Positions 1-9,318 are shown, counted from the stretch's first letter. The stretch is DNA of 64,000 bases from Streptomyces sp. JH14 (GCF_029428675.1 NZ_JAJNEL010000001.1:1550001-1614000), one strand, 5' to 3'. Translations and numbers: made by a program. The notes: a model not told the origin generated them from the letters alone.

Positions 1-635
1 ACGAGGTTCACCGGAAGACATTCGGCCGTTCCGTACGCAAACATCGCGATGGCCTGGGCGCCACCGGCCGCGTACACCTCGTCGACGCCGAGCAGGGCGC
101 AGGCGGCGAGGATGGTGGGGTGCGGCAGGCCGCCGAACTCCTTCTGCGGCGGGGAGGCGACGGCAATGCCCTCGACGCCCGCCTCCTGGGCCGGTACGAC
201 GTTCATGACCACGGACGACGGGTAGACCGAGCGTCCGCCCGGCACATACAGGCCGACGCGCTCGACGGGCACCCACTTCTCGGTGACCGTGCCGCCGGGA
301 ACGACCTGGGTGGTGTGCGTGGTGCGGCGCTGCTCGTGGTGGACGAGACGGGCGCGGCGGATCGACTCCTCGAGAGCGGCCCGCACGGCGGGATCCAGCC
401 GCTCCAGCGCATCGGCGATCGCCGATGCCGGGACCCGGATCGATTCGAGCCGTACGCCGTCGAACTTCGCCCCCCAATCGATCACTGCCGCTGAGCCACG
501 ATGGCGTACGTCCTCGCAGATGGGGCGCACCGTCTCCAGTGCGGCCTCCACGTCGAACTCGGCTCGGGGCAGCAGGTCGCGCAGGTCGCCGCCCTCGGGG
601 AGGGCACCGCCGCGCAGATCGATTCGAGAGATCAC
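1..635 (-). CDS. hisD: Histidinol dehydrogenase, N-terminal part (cut by window edge)
   Basis: This is the first 211 codons of histidinol dehydrogenase, the NAD-dependent, zinc-binding enzyme that oxidises L-histidinol to L-histidine in two steps at the end of histidine synthesis. The GTG start at 635 gives an N-terminus beginning MISRIDLRG, preceded by a GAGAG ribosome site. Visible family signatures are VGLYVPGG (about 127-134), [10 protein letters not shown] and the AAGGAQAIA stretch near 189-197, all in the nucleotide-binding half. The C-terminal half, with most substrate and zinc ligands, lies beyond the window. The gene is divergent from the membrane protein starting at 804 and is probably first in a his operon running off the left edge. 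Identification is firm. Confidence 0.95.
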   Translation of the reverse strand, partial: MISRIDLRGGALPEGGDLRDLLPRAEFDVEAALETVRPICEDVRHRGSAAVIDWGAKFDGVRLESIRVPASAIADALERLDPAVRAALEESIRRARLVHHEQRRTTHTTQVVPGGTVTEKWVPVERVGLYVPGGRSVYPSSVVMNVVPAQEAGVEGIAVASPPQKEFGGLPHPTILAACALLGVDEVYAAGGAQAIAMFAYGTAECLPVNL

Positions 636-803
636 ACCGCAATTCTCTCAGACCGCTTCCGGCAGCAGTCCGCCCGTATCACTGACTGATACATGTCCGG
701 CCGTCACCGGCGACCACTCCCGGCCACAGCTGACCACTGGCGTTCACGGCGTCACACAGAGGGAACACAGTGGGCATAACAACTGCAAGCGGGAGGGGCC
801 ACG

Positions 804-2405
804 GTGACCGAACCGCACAGCGATGACATTCCGGACGGTCTCAGCGCGGCCGAGCTGGGGATGTGGCAGGCCTTCCGGAACGGCAGCACCTACGATCTGC
901 GCACCCGTGACACGGTCCGGGACGATCCGTTCGCGCCGACGATCTGGGGCGCGGAGCGCAGTGTGGATGCGCGGGTGGTCGCCCGGCTGCTGCTGAGCGG
1001 ACCGCCGGCCAGGCCCGGGCGTGTCGCCGCACTGAAGCTCCGGGGGGTACGGATCACCGGGACGCTGGATCTTGCGGGTGGTCGCGTCGCACCGTACGTG
1101 GAACTGACGGGGTGCCGTCTGGAGAACGAGGTGCTGCTGCCCGAGTGCCACTTCACGACATTGCGGATGGCCGGCTGCGCGGCGCCCCGGCTGGAGGCTG
1201 CGCGGCTGCGCACCGAGGGCGATCTGCATCTGCCGCGCTGCCGGATCGAGCGCGGGATCCGGCTCACGGACGCCCACATCGGCACGGATCTCCTGCTCAA
1301 CCAGATCGCGCTCGGGGCCGACCGGCAGGGCCGCGCCCTCGCCGGGGACGGGCTCACGGTCGCCCAGGACCTGCAGGCGGAGATGGTGGAGGCACGCGGC
1401 GAACTGAGTCTGCGCGGGGCGAAGGTCGGCGGTTCGATGAGCCTGCGCGGCAGCCGTCTGAAGGCCGGGCCGGGGCGGCGGGCGCTGAACGCCCCGCAGC
1501 TGACCGTGGAGCGCACGCTGTACATGACCGAGGCGTGGGTGAGCGTCGACACCGGCAACCAGGGGACCACTCCCCCGTACGGCATCGTCATGGCGCCGAC
1601 CCCGGCGCACGGCTCCCGCTCGCAGATCTTCGAGTGCCGCGGCGGGGTGCGGCTGGACGACGGCCGGTTCGGTGACGCGGTCGACCTGCACAAGGCACGG
1701 TTCGTCCTGACACCCCACGAGGAGCTGTCGCTGCGCCGGATCGTCACCCCGGAGCTGCGGTTCAACGCGGAGCGCCCCGAGGAGGGCAGGGTCGTGCTGA
1801 ACGGCGCGAAGGTCGTCACGCTGATCGACCTGTCGACCAGCTGGCCCGGACCGGGCGGTCTCGCGATGGGCGGCTTCGTGTACGAGAACCTCGTCCCGTA
1901 CGGGCACTTCCCCCTCTCCCGGCGCCTGGAGTGGGTGGCGGCGGCGACCCCGGAGTACGTGCCGGAACCGTACGAACGGCTGGCGGCCGTGCTGCGCAAC
2001 TGCGGGGAGGACGCGGACGCCCGCGAGGTGCTGCTCGCCAAGCAGCGGCGGCGCCGCGAGACGCTGCCGCCCGCCGCGAAGCTGTGGGGAATCCTGCAGG
2101 ACTGGACGGTGGCGTACGGCTACCGGCCGGGCCGGGCGGCGGTGTGGATGGCGGTGCTGTGGGCGGCGGGGGCGATGGCCTTCTCGCAGTACGAGCCGGC
2201 ACCGATCAAGCGGGACGAGCACCCCGAGTGGAACGCGGCGCTGTACGCACTGGACCTGCTGGTGCCCGTGATCAACCTCGGGCAGGACGGGTACTGGCGG
2301 ATGGAGGGCGACTGGCAGTGGGCGGCGGCCGCCCTGGTGCTGCTGGGATGGATACTGGCCACCACCGTGGCCGCGGGCGCGTCCCGGCTGCTGCGCAGGG
2401 GGTGA
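804..2405 (+). CDS. Membrane protein with pentapeptide-like beta-helix region
   Basis: A 533-residue protein of uncertain function; relatives in Streptomyces are often labelled membrane-associated oxidoreductase, but I see no cofactor-binding motif. Residues about 70-330 are built from short strands with regularly spaced Leu and Gly (LRGVRITGTLDLAGG and similar), which suggests a right-handed beta-helix of pentapeptide-repeat type. The C-terminus has hydrophobic segments near 445-460 and 506-527, with a further one near 480-493, so the helix probably sits on the cytoplasmic face of the membrane. The GTG start is chosen because GGGAGGGG lies six bases upstream. The gene stands alone, divergent from hisD, and a GC-rich hairpin follows it. 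Confidence 0.75.
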   Translation: MTEPHSDDIPDGLSAAELGMWQAFRNGSTYDLRTRDTVRDDPFAPTIWGAERSVDARVVARLLLSGPPARPGRVAALKLRGVRITGTLDLAGGRVAPYVELTGCRLENEVLLPECHFTTLRMAGCAAPRLEAARLRTEGDLHLPRCRIERGIRLTDAHIGTDLLLNQIALGADRQGRALAGDGLTVAQDLQAEMVEARGELSLRGAKVGGSMSLRGSRLKAGPGRRALNAPQLTVERTLYMTEAWVSVDTGNQGTTPPYGIVMAPTPAHGSRSQIFECRGGVRLDDGRFGDAVDLHKARFVLTPHEELSLRRIVTPELRFNAERPEEGRVVLNGAKVVTLIDLSTSWPGPGGLAMGGFVYENLVPYGHFPLSRRLEWVAAATPEYVPEPYERLAAVLRNCGEDADAREVLLAKQRRRRETLPPAAKLWGILQDWTVAYGYRPGRAAVWMAVLWAAGAMAFSQYEPAPIKRDEHPEWNAALYALDLLVPVINLGQDGYWRMEGDWQWAAAALVLLGWILATTVAAGASRLLRRG

Positions 2406-2449
2406 CCGACGGCGCCCGGGCTCCAGGCAGCACACCGTTCCGCCCCATC

Positions 2450-2473
2450 GGCCGGCCGGGCAGCGGCCGGCCG
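2450..2473 (+). terminator. GC-rich hairpin after the beta-helix membrane protein gene
   Basis: A perfect 9-bp stem (2450-2458 with 2465-2473) with a six-base loop lies 45 bases after the stop codon at 2405. There is no U tract, as is usual in Streptomyces. It probably ends transcription of the upstream gene. Confidence 0.5.
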
Positions 2474-2601
2474 AAGCGAAATGATCAAGCCAGATTCCGG
2501 CGATTCCTTTACGCTTTGTTGACCGCCTTCGAGGCAACCCTTGCACTCGGCACCAAAGCTTCACAGTGCCCCTCTGGCGCTGCTCCGACCAGCGCTTTTG
2601 A

Positions 2602-3639
2602 ATGGTCTGCACCATGGCATTCCTTCGCGCTCTGCTCAGAACCGCGCGCATGATCCGGCACTCTCCGCAGCTGTCCACGGGACTGCCGGCGGACGATGCG
2701 GTGCTGCTCGACGCCCCCGACGAACGGCTCTCTCCGGCCCTCGTCGCCGCCGCCCTCGGTGAGTACGAGCCGGCCGCCAAGCTCCTCGCCACCACCCGGG
2801 ACTCCGCCGAATGGGAGAACCGGGACCGCTACCTCAGCCGTCTCGTCACCTTCGCCCACCACCGCGACGGCTGGCTGAACGACTGGCTCGCCGCCGCCCC
2901 GCACGACCCGGACGCGCTGCTGGTCAAGGCCGAGCTGGCGGTCCGCCGGGCCTGGGAGTCGCCGGCCCGGGCGGAACGGCTGCGCGACGTGGGGCCGCTG
3001 ATCACCGCGGCCGCCGACAGCGATCCGCGCGACCCGGTGCCGTGGCGGCTCGCCCTGGACCACGCGCGTGGCACACATGCCTCGCACACCACCTTCGAGG
3101 CCCTGTGGGAGCAGGCGATCCGGCGCTCCTCGCACCACTACGGCTGCCACGTCGCGGCGCTTCAGTACCTCTCCGCCGCCTGGTACGGCTCGCACCGCGA
3201 GTGCTTCGACTTCGCCGAGCGCGCCGCCGAGGACTCGCTGCCCAGTTCCCTGGTGCAGGCCCTGCCGGTGCGGGCCGCGTTCGCGCTGCTGATCGCCGGT
3301 CCGGACGTGAAGACGACCTCCGTACTCGAGGAGCGGATCGACTCGGCCGCGGATCTGGCGATCTCGCTCTCCGCCGCGTTCGAGCCGGGCGATCCCTGGC
3401 CGGCCGAGGTCCGCAACCTGCTGGCGTACGTGCTGGTCGTGCGCGGCCGGTGGGAGGAGGCCCTGGAACAGTTCCGGCTGATCGGGCCGTATGCGACGTC
3501 GTTCCCGTGGTCGCTGGTGTCCGACGACCCGCTGGGCCGGTTCCTGGATGCCCGGGACGGTGCGCGGCTCGAGGTGGCCTCCGCGACGCCTTTGTGGAAC
3601 CGGGCCGACCACGGCCGGTCGCAGGGCCATTACGCTTGA
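2602..3639 (+). CDS. Conserved hypothetical protein, helical TPR-like
   Basis: A 345-residue soluble protein that I cannot assign a function. It is Ala- and Leu-rich and built of short paired helices, and segments such as VRGRWEEALEQFRLIGP near the C-terminus look like single TPR motifs. No catalytic motif, signal peptide or membrane segment is visible. Two in-frame ATG codons are possible starts, at 2602 and 2614, and neither has a strong ribosome site. The stop codon is five bases before the LON-domain gene at 3645, so the two are likely co-transcribed with the YbaK-like gene beyond. Coding potential is supported by codon-position GC bias and the tight spacing. Confidence 0.7.
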   Translation: MVCTMAFLRALLRTARMIRHSPQLSTGLPADDAVLLDAPDERLSPALVAAALGEYEPAAKLLATTRDSAEWENRDRYLSRLVTFAHHRDGWLNDWLAAAPHDPDALLVKAELAVRRAWESPARAERLRDVGPLITAAADSDPRDPVPWRLALDHARGTHASHTTFEALWEQAIRRSSHHYGCHVAALQYLSAAWYGSHRECFDFAERAAEDSLPSSLVQALPVRAAFALLIAGPDVKTTSVLEERIDSAADLAISLSAAFEPGDPWPAEVRNLLAYVLVVRGRWEEALEQFRLIGPYATSFPWSLVSDDPLGRFLDARDGARLEVASATPLWNRADHGRSQGHYA

Positions 3640-3644
3640 CCGTT

Positions 3645-4394
3645 GTGACCACCGCTCGTCTGCCCCTCTTCCCGCTGAACGCGGTGCTGTTCCCCGGCCT
3701 CGTGCTGCCGCTCAACGTCTTCGAGGAGCGCTATCGCGCCATGATGCGCGAGCTGCTGAAGACCGATGAGGACGAACCGCGCCGCTTCGCCGTGGTAGCC
3801 ATCCGCGACGGCCGCGAGACCGCCCCGACGGCCGTCGGAATGCCGGACACCACCTCGGCGCCCGACGCCACCGACCGCGGACCCGCCGACGGTTTCGGGC
3901 CCGACCCCGTCCAGACCTTCCACCGGGTCGGCTGTATCGCGGACGCGGCGAAGATCCGGGAGCGGGCGGACGGCAGCTACGAGGTCCTGGCGACCGGCAC
4001 CACCCGGGTCAGGCTGCTCTCGGTCGACGCGAGCGGCCCGTATCTGACGGCCGACTTCGAAGAGCTCGACGAGGACGCCGGCGACGAGGCCGGCGCGCTC
4101 GCCGAGGGCGTGCTGCGGGCGTTCCGCAGCTACCAGAAGCGGCTGGCCGGAGCGAGCGAACGCTCGCTGACGACGGGCGCGGACCTGCCCGACGACCCGT
4201 CGGTCGTCTCGTACCTGGTGGCCGCCGCCGCCGTCCTGGACATTCCCACCAAGCAGCGGCTGCTGCAGGCGCCGGACACGGCGACGCGGCTGCGCGAGGA
4301 GCTGACGCTGCTGCGCTCCGAGACGGCGGTCATCCGCCATCTGCCGTCGCTGCCCGCGGTGGACCTGACCAGGGCCCCCACCCATCCCAACTGA
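3645..4394 (+). CDS. LON substrate-binding domain protein
   Basis: A 249-residue stand-alone version of the N-terminal substrate-binding domain of Lon protease, without the ATPase or peptidase parts. The opening RLPLFPLNAVLFPGLVLPLNVFE is the typical first-strand signature of this domain, followed by the expected RY pair and the later GCIA strand. An Asp/Glu-rich loop (about 75-95) interrupts the domain. Homologues are common in actinobacteria and are thought to bind unfolded peptides or act as adaptors; the exact role is unknown. The GTG start at 3645 fits the family N-terminus MTTARLPLFPL. An upstream in-frame TTG at 3636 is possible but less likely because it overlaps the previous stop. 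Confidence 0.85.
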   Translation: MTTARLPLFPLNAVLFPGLVLPLNVFEERYRAMMRELLKTDEDEPRRFAVVAIRDGRETAPTAVGMPDTTSAPDATDRGPADGFGPDPVQTFHRVGCIADAAKIRERADGSYEVLATGTTRVRLLSVDASGPYLTADFEELDEDAGDEAGALAEGVLRAFRSYQKRLAGASERSLTTGADLPDDPSVVSYLVAAAAVLDIPTKQRLLQAPDTATRLREELTLLRSETAVIRHLPSLPAVDLTRAPTHPN

Positions 4395-4420
4395 CCTCCA
4401 CCACCCGAGGACCCTGCCCC

Positions 4421-4930
4421 GTGGCGAAGAAGTCGAAGAAGCAGCAGCAGTCCGGCGCCGGCGGTACCCCGGCGACGGTCGCCCTGACCGCGGCGGGCAC
4501 GCCGTTCACGACGCACGCATACGAGCACGACCCGGCCTCCCCCTCCTACGGCGAGGAGGCCGCGGAGGCGCTGGGCGTCTCGCCGGACCGCGTGTTCAAG
4601 ACCCTGGTGGCCGACGTGGACGGCAACCTGACCGTGGCGGTCGTCCCGGTGGCGGGCTCCCTGGACCTGAAGGCCCTGGCCTCGGCGGTCGGCGGCAAAC
4701 GGGCGGCTATGGCGGACCCGGCCGCGGCGGAACGCACGACGGGCTACGTACGGGGCGGCATCTCCCCGCTGGGTCAGCGAAAGCGCCTGCCGACGGTGCT
4801 GGACGCGTCGGCGCAGGCCCACGAGACCATCTGCGTCTCGGCCGGCCGCCGAGGCCTGGAGGTGGAACTGTCCCCGAAGGATCTGGCCGGGCTGACCGGG
4901 GCGCTCTTCGCAGCGATCGGCCGCCCGTAG
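4421..4930 (+). CDS. ybaK: YbaK/EbsC-family aminoacyl-tRNA deacylase
   Basis: A 169-residue trans-editing protein of the YbaK/ProX family. Members hydrolyse mischarged tRNA, typically Cys-tRNA(Pro), in the cytoplasm. The family core is visible: the VFKTLVADVDG segment with the conserved lysine that positions the tRNA 3' end, the VPV strand, the GYVRGGISPLG loop, and a final segment ending in ISVSAGRRG-like and LSPKDLA motifs. The N-terminus is a Lys/Gln-rich extension (about 15 residues) not found in enterobacterial YbaK, and could touch RNA. The GTG start lies 26 bases after the LON-domain stop, in the sequence GAGGACCCTGCCCC-GTG. The substrate here is inferred from family, not shown. Confidence 0.88.
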   Translation: MAKKSKKQQQSGAGGTPATVALTAAGTPFTTHAYEHDPASPSYGEEAAEALGVSPDRVFKTLVADVDGNLTVAVVPVAGSLDLKALASAVGGKRAAMADPAAAERTTGYVRGGISPLGQRKRLPTVLDASAQAHETICVSAGRRGLEVELSPKDLAGLTGALFAAIGRP

Positions 4931-5092
4931 CCCGCCCGCGAGCACGTCCTCCGGGCCCGCGGGGCGGTCGAGGGCACCGCCGGCCCGTCCGGCGGTCGAG
5001 GACCGGGGTGGCGGGAAGTGCCCCGCTTTCGGGAGGTGGCGAGCGGGGGGACGGCCTCGCGGAGCAGTCCACCCCGCACCCTCCGCCCGTCC

Positions 5093-5800
5093 CTACGGCT
5101 GCGGCGGAGAGCCCGGCGCCGCCCCAGGAGCCTCCGGCGCCCCGGACGCCCCCGGCCAGACTCCCCACTCCGGCTCAGGATCCCTCGGCCCGAAGACCGC
5201 CGTGAGCGCCAGGTGAACGACCATCGCCGCCACCGACCACGCCAGCAGCGCCCCCTTCGCGTGCAGCTCGAGCGGCGCATCGAACACCACGCCCTTGCCG
5301 ACCTCGCGCGCGTGGGCGACCACATCCCGCTCGGGTCCGAACCAGACGCCGACCCCCCAGGCCACCAGCGACCCGAGCAGCCCGCCGAGGGCGAGGCCCG
5401 CCACGAGCGCGATCCCGCCCCGTCGGTGGATCCAGAAGACCAGCGCCGCAGTGACCGCACCGAAGGCGAGAGCCAGCAGGACGAACGTGCCGTCGGCCCC
5501 GATCGCCTCCTCGCCCTCGCTGTCCTTGAGGAAGACCGCCTGGTTGTCGGAGATCAGCGGGACCCGCGGCGCCAGCCACAGCCACAGCACTCCGAGCGCG
5601 ACGCCTGCCACGGTCAGCACCACGGTGATCACGGCAGCCCGCCGCAGATCCGCCCGCGGATCGTCGTCCCCCTGGGACTCCTGGGGCCCCATGGGAACCC
5701 CGGGGTAGGAGCCACCGCCCTTGGGCGGCATCCCACCCGGCGGAATCTGCCAGGGATCGTTGGACGAGGGCTGGTGAGGCGGCGTCAGAGGTGCGGTCAC
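5093..5800 (-). CDS. DUF2567 family membrane protein
   Basis: A 235-residue predicted membrane protein matching the actinobacterial DUF2567 family. A Pro/Gly-rich cytoplasmic N-terminus (about 45 residues, with PPGGMPPKGGG) is followed by four hydrophobic segments: near 53-75, 103-123, 127-150 and 185-205. The C-terminus is again Pro/Ala-rich. No enzyme motif is visible and the function is unknown. The GTG start gives VTAPLTPPHQPS. It lies between the YbaK-like gene, which converges on it, and the ABC-2 permease gene upstream on the same strand, 34 bases away, so it may be the last gene of that exporter operon. Confidence 0.75.
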   Translation of the reverse strand: MTAPLTPPHQPSSNDPWQIPPGGMPPKGGGSYPGVPMGPQESQGDDDPRADLRRAAVITVVLTVAGVALGVLWLWLAPRVPLISDNQAVFLKDSEGEEAIGADGTFVLLALAFGAVTAALVFWIHRRGGIALVAGLALGGLLGSLVAWGVGVWFGPERDVVAHAREVGKGVVFDAPLELHAKGALLAWSVAAMVVHLALTAVFGPRDPEPEWGVWPGASGAPEAPGAAPGSPPQP

Positions 5801-5834
5801 CGTGCCATCGTGCCAGGCGTCCCCGTGCCGCGCC

Positions 5835-6674
5835 TCACCGGACCGCTGCCCTGCGGTACGCCCAGGTCGCCACGGCCAGCGAGAGGACGCCGACGACGGC
5901 GCAGACCCCGAGATCGAGGGCGATGACCGCCCAGTCGGGGTGGCTGCCGAACGACCGGGACAGGGCCTCGACCCCGTACGTCGAGGGCAGCAGATCCCGG
6001 GCCCAGCCGATCGGCTCGGGCATCCGGTCGGCCGGCAGCACCCCGAGCAGCAGCGCCGCCGACATGCCCAGCTGTCCGAGCAGCGTGGCCAGCTCCTGCC
6101 GGGGTGCGAGCAGTCCGAGCGCGGCACCGAGCCCGGAGAGTGCGGCCCCGGCGAGCGGGATGACGGCGACGAGCACCCACAGGTGGGTCATCGGCAGCTG
6201 GAAGAGCACGCTCCCGGTGACCGCGGTGACGATCGTGCCGGGCACGGTGAAGGAGGCGTACGCCCCCGCCGCACCGAGCACCACCGCGGCGGGCGGCACC
6301 GGCAGGGTGGCGTAGTGGTCGAGTCCGCCGCCGGCCCGCAGCTGCCCGAAGTACTGGGCGAGCAGATTGAGCGCGACGAAGGCGACGACGAGCACGCTGG
6401 ATCCGGCCACGACGGCGCGCGCCTCCGCACCGCCGTCGACGACCCCGCGCATCAGGACCATGATCCCGATGGACTGGAAGGTCGCCACGAAGAGCAGCGG
6501 GATCCGGGCGACCCTGGCCCGGGACAGCTGGGCCCGGTAGACGGCGGCGAGCGCGGGGAACAGCCGGGCCCGCGGCGCGAGCGGCGCGACGACGGCGGCC
6601 GTGTCCCCGGCCGGGGGAAGGCTTCCGGCCACCGGCTCGGCGCCGGCCACCTCCGCACGAACCATGCTCGTCAC
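5835..6674 (-). CDS. ABC-2 type exporter permease
   Basis: A 279-residue membrane subunit of an ABC exporter. After a cytoplasmic start with Pro/Ala-rich sequence there are six hydrophobic segments, beginning near RIPLLFVATFQSIGIMVLM, in the ABC-2 (DrrB-like) pattern. It works with the ATPase encoded just upstream on the same strand at 6769-7785, separated by about 94 bases. The exported substrate is unknown. The GTG at 6674 is preferred because CAGGAG lies ten bases upstream; a downstream ATG at 6665 is an alternative. Longer frames reach further upstream without a ribosome site. Confidence 0.85.
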   Translation of the reverse strand: MTSMVRAEVAGAEPVAGSLPPAGDTAAVVAPLAPRARLFPALAAVYRAQLSRARVARIPLLFVATFQSIGIMVLMRGVVDGGAEARAVVAGSSVLVVAFVALNLLAQYFGQLRAGGGLDHYATLPVPPAAVVLGAAGAYASFTVPGTIVTAVTGSVLFQLPMTHLWVLVAVIPLAGAALSGLGAALGLLAPRQELATLLGQLGMSAALLLGVLPADRMPEPIGWARDLLPSTYGVEALSRSFGSHPDWAVIALDLGVCAVVGVLSLAVATWAYRRAAVR

Positions 6675-6768
6675 CTGACGGCGCTCCTGTTCCGTTCCTG
6701 CCCGGCCCCGGATCCGCACCGGATCGCGTCGAACACCTGGCACACACCGATCACGCCGATCGCCCCGG

Positions 6769-7785
6769 TCACGCCTTCACCAGCCCCTGCGTCGCATGGC
6801 CGCCGAGGGCCAGATAGACATCCTCCAGGCTCGGCGTCGCCAGCGTGAAGTCGTCCAGCGCGGCGAACGCCGCCCCGCCGGTCACCGCAGCGACCGCCGC
6901 ACGCGCCTCGTCCGGCCCGAGCCGCAGCACCCAGCGGCGCCCGGACTCCTGGGCCAGGGGGCGCAGAGCCGCCACTTCGGGTACGTCCAGGGGCGCGCGA
7001 TCGCGCCACACCAGCTCGACCCGGACGTCGCCCGCCACGCGCTGCTTGAGCCCGGCCGGGGTGTCGCAGGCGATGACCTTGCCGCGTTCGATGACGGCGA
7101 CCCGGTCGAGGACGGTCTCCGCCTCGATCACGTTGTGGGTGACCAGCAGCACGGTCGCGCCGTGCTCGGCGCGTCGCCGGTCGACGGCGGCCCAGACGGC
7201 GCGGCGGGCGACGGGGTCCATCCCGGTCGTCGGCTCGTCCAGGACCAGCACCGGCCGCTCCCCGACCAGCGCGGCCGCGAAGCAGGCCAGCCGCCGCTGC
7301 CCGCCGGAGAGCTTCTTCAGCGGGCGGGCGGCAATGTCGGTGAGGCCGAGTTCGTCGAGTACGGCGTCGCGCGCGGCGCGGGCCTCGCGTACCGCGAGGC
7401 CGCGCAGCCGCCCGGTGGTCTCGGCGGCGAGCGACACGGTCAGCTCGTCGAGGGCGGTGGACTCCTGCCCGAGGTAACCGATCAGCCGGGAGGCCCGCTC
7501 GGGGTGGCGTACGAGGTCGTGGCCGAGCATCTCGACACTGCCGGAGTCCGGCCGCATCAGCCCGGTGAGCTGCCGCACGAGGGTGGACTTGCCGGCTCCG
7601 TTGGGCCCGAGCAGCCCGAAGATCTCGCCGCGCCGGACGTCGAGGCTGATCCCGTCGGTGGCGCGCACCTCGGGGGTCGCGGGTGCGCCGCGGCGGCCGC
7701 GGACGGCGGGATAGGTCTTGACCAGATCACGCACCGCGCACACGGTCCCGGTCGCCGTCTGCGCCTGTGCTGTGCCCGTACTCAC
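6769..7785 (-). CDS. ABC transporter ATP-binding protein (DrrA/CcmA-like)
   Basis: A 338-residue ATPase that powers the neighbouring ABC-2 permease. All expected motifs are intact: Walker A GPNGAGKST, signature LSGGQ, Walker B LVLDEP, and the H-loop histidine in LLVTHN. The C-terminal 90 residues form the extra domain usual in daunorubicin-type (DrrA) exporters. Together with the permease at 5835-6674 it makes a two-gene exporter for an unidentified compound, perhaps a lipid or drug. The GTG start at 7785 gives VSTGTAQAQ. The gene upstream (NYN protein, ending at 7839) is on the same strand 53 bases away and may share a transcript. Confidence 0.92.
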   Translation of the reverse strand: MSTGTAQAQTATGTVCAVRDLVKTYPAVRGRRGAPATPEVRATDGISLDVRRGEIFGLLGPNGAGKSTLVRQLTGLMRPDSGSVEMLGHDLVRHPERASRLIGYLGQESTALDELTVSLAAETTGRLRGLAVREARAARDAVLDELGLTDIAARPLKKLSGGQRRLACFAAALVGERPVLVLDEPTTGMDPVARRAVWAAVDRRRAEHGATVLLVTHNVIEAETVLDRVAVIERGKVIACDTPAGLKQRVAGDVRVELVWRDRAPLDVPEVAALRPLAQESGRRWVLRLGPDEARAAVAAVTGGAAFAALDDFTLATPSLEDVYLALGGHATQGLVKA

Positions 7786-7838
7786 GAGGTACGAGGGTAC
7801 GGGGTCGGATGCCCCGTATTGCGCCCGGGGCCGTCGGA

Positions 7839-9095
7839 CTACTCCGCAGCGGGGGCGTGTTCGGCCGCCGCCCGTACGTCGATCTCGCGCCAGAAGCCCG
7901 CCCGGATCGCGTACCGGTCGTGTTCGTCGATCTGGTCGTCCTTGTGGGCGAGCAGGCCGAACCGTGCCGCGTACCGCAGCAGCTCGCCGTCGATGCGGTG
8001 CGGAATGCGCGGGTACATGCTCGACAGCTTCTGCAGGTGGACGGTCTCCGGCAGCCGCTCCATCCAGCGCCGGGCGAAGACCTGGCCGACCTCGAAGGGG
8101 TCGCCGCCGACGGTGGTGATGTCCTCCTCGCGGTCCGCCCAGCGCTGCTCGGCGGAGGTGAGCTGGGCGAGCGTGGGCAGCGACGCGGTCTCCGCGGGTT
8201 CGCCGAGCGCGCCGCTGCGCTCCATCCAGCCCTTGTCGGACGACCAGCGCAGCGTGGCGCTCGCCGGGGGCTGGGCGGCCTGGCCGACCGGAACGCCGGG
8301 GCCGCGGAGGCTGCCCGCCAGGTCCTTGGGGGTGGGGACGCCCCTGCCCGCATGCGCGACCGGGGCGTGCACCGCCTCGTCGCCGGGCGGTTCCGCCGCT
8401 CCGTTGCGGGCGGCGGCCGCCTGCGCTTCCGAGGCCCGTTCGGCGGAGGCGGCGAGGGCGGCCTCGGGCAGCGGCGCGGAGAGGATCGCGGCGATCTCGG
8501 GGCGGGGGGCGGGCGGCGGCGCGCAACTGCCGCCGTTGTCCTTGGCCCGTACGGCCTGGGTGATCCAGGCCCGGTCGAGCACCCGGCGCTCGTCGGCCTC
8601 GGCGACCAGGTCCTCGGACTGGTTGTAGTCGCCGTCGGCGGCCTGGACGGCCCACAGATGGACGGCGACACCGTGTTCCTTGGCGGACATCAGGCCGGGC
8701 AGCAGATCGCCGTCGCCGGTCACCAGGACCACATCGGAGCAGGCGCGGTTTCTGGCCAGTTCGGTCAGTTCGGCGTGCATGGCGGCGTCGACGCCCTTCT
8801 GCGCCCACCGGCCGTCACTGCGAGTCAGCGCCCCGAGCCTCACGGTCACTCGTGGCATGACGCGCAGCCTGCGGTGCTCGGGCTGCGGTACCCGGTCGGG
8901 GGCGCCGTCGAACCAGTAGATCCGCAGCAGCGGCTGCGCCGTATCCGCTTCGGCGCGCTCGCGCAGGCCCTGGATCAACGCCGCATGGTCGACGGTGATA
9001 CGGGAACGGGCGGGCTCTCCGGCCAGCAGACTCGCGGCTGCGCCCAGCAGATAGCCGGCGTCCACCAGGACGACACAACGGTCCACGCGTTCCAC
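7839..9095 (-). CDS. NYN-domain (PIN-like, LabA/DUF88) protein
   Basis: A 418-residue protein with an N-terminal NYN domain (about 1-165), a PIN-like RNase fold. The expected acidic residues are visible: D in VVLVDAGYLL (near 12), D in QKGVDAAMHAEL (near 103), and the DVVLVTGDGDLLPGL strand with two aspartates (about 121-135), the usual metal-binding set of active nucleases. A low-complexity Ala/Pro/Glu linker (about 200-290) leads to a conserved C-terminal domain (about 300-410, with EVGQVFARRWMERLPE) that may bind RNA in the manner of OST-HTH domains. The GTG start is preceded by AGGAAGAGG. The role is unknown; RNA processing or decay is the likely setting. Confidence 0.85.
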   Translation of the reverse strand: MERVDRCVVLVDAGYLLGAAASLLAGEPARSRITVDHAALIQGLRERAEADTAQPLLRIYWFDGAPDRVPQPEHRRLRVMPRVTVRLGALTRSDGRWAQKGVDAAMHAELTELARNRACSDVVLVTGDGDLLPGLMSAKEHGVAVHLWAVQAADGDYNQSEDLVAEADERRVLDRAWITQAVRAKDNGGSCAPPPAPRPEIAAILSAPLPEAALAASAERASEAQAAAARNGAAEPPGDEAVHAPVAHAGRGVPTPKDLAGSLRGPGVPVGQAAQPPASATLRWSSDKGWMERSGALGEPAETASLPTLAQLTSAEQRWADREEDITTVGGDPFEVGQVFARRWMERLPETVHLQKLSSMYPRIPHRIDGELLRYAARFGLLAHKDDQIDEHDRYAIRAGFWREIDVRAAAEHAPAAE

Positions 9096-9318
9096 CCTCT
9101 TCCTGACCTCGGGAATGGGTTCTGCTCAGGGTTTCCTTCGAGTCTGCCCGACAGCAGGAGGGTTGACGGCCGGAACTCGATCATCGGCGTGGCGAATCGG
9201 TAAATCGGCGCATGATACCCGCTTACTACACACGGTAATGATCCAACATGCGGGCTATATCCTGATATGTGAGTCTGACAGCGGTCCTGGCCCCGAGATT
9301 CCGCACAGGAGGAACACC

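Noticed and set aside
744..2795. Long open frames on the minus strand across the beta-helix and helical-protein genes
   Set aside because: High third-position GC leaves stop-free frames opposite real genes. The products are Arg/Pro/Gly-rich, lack motifs, and conflict with better-supported plus-strand genes.
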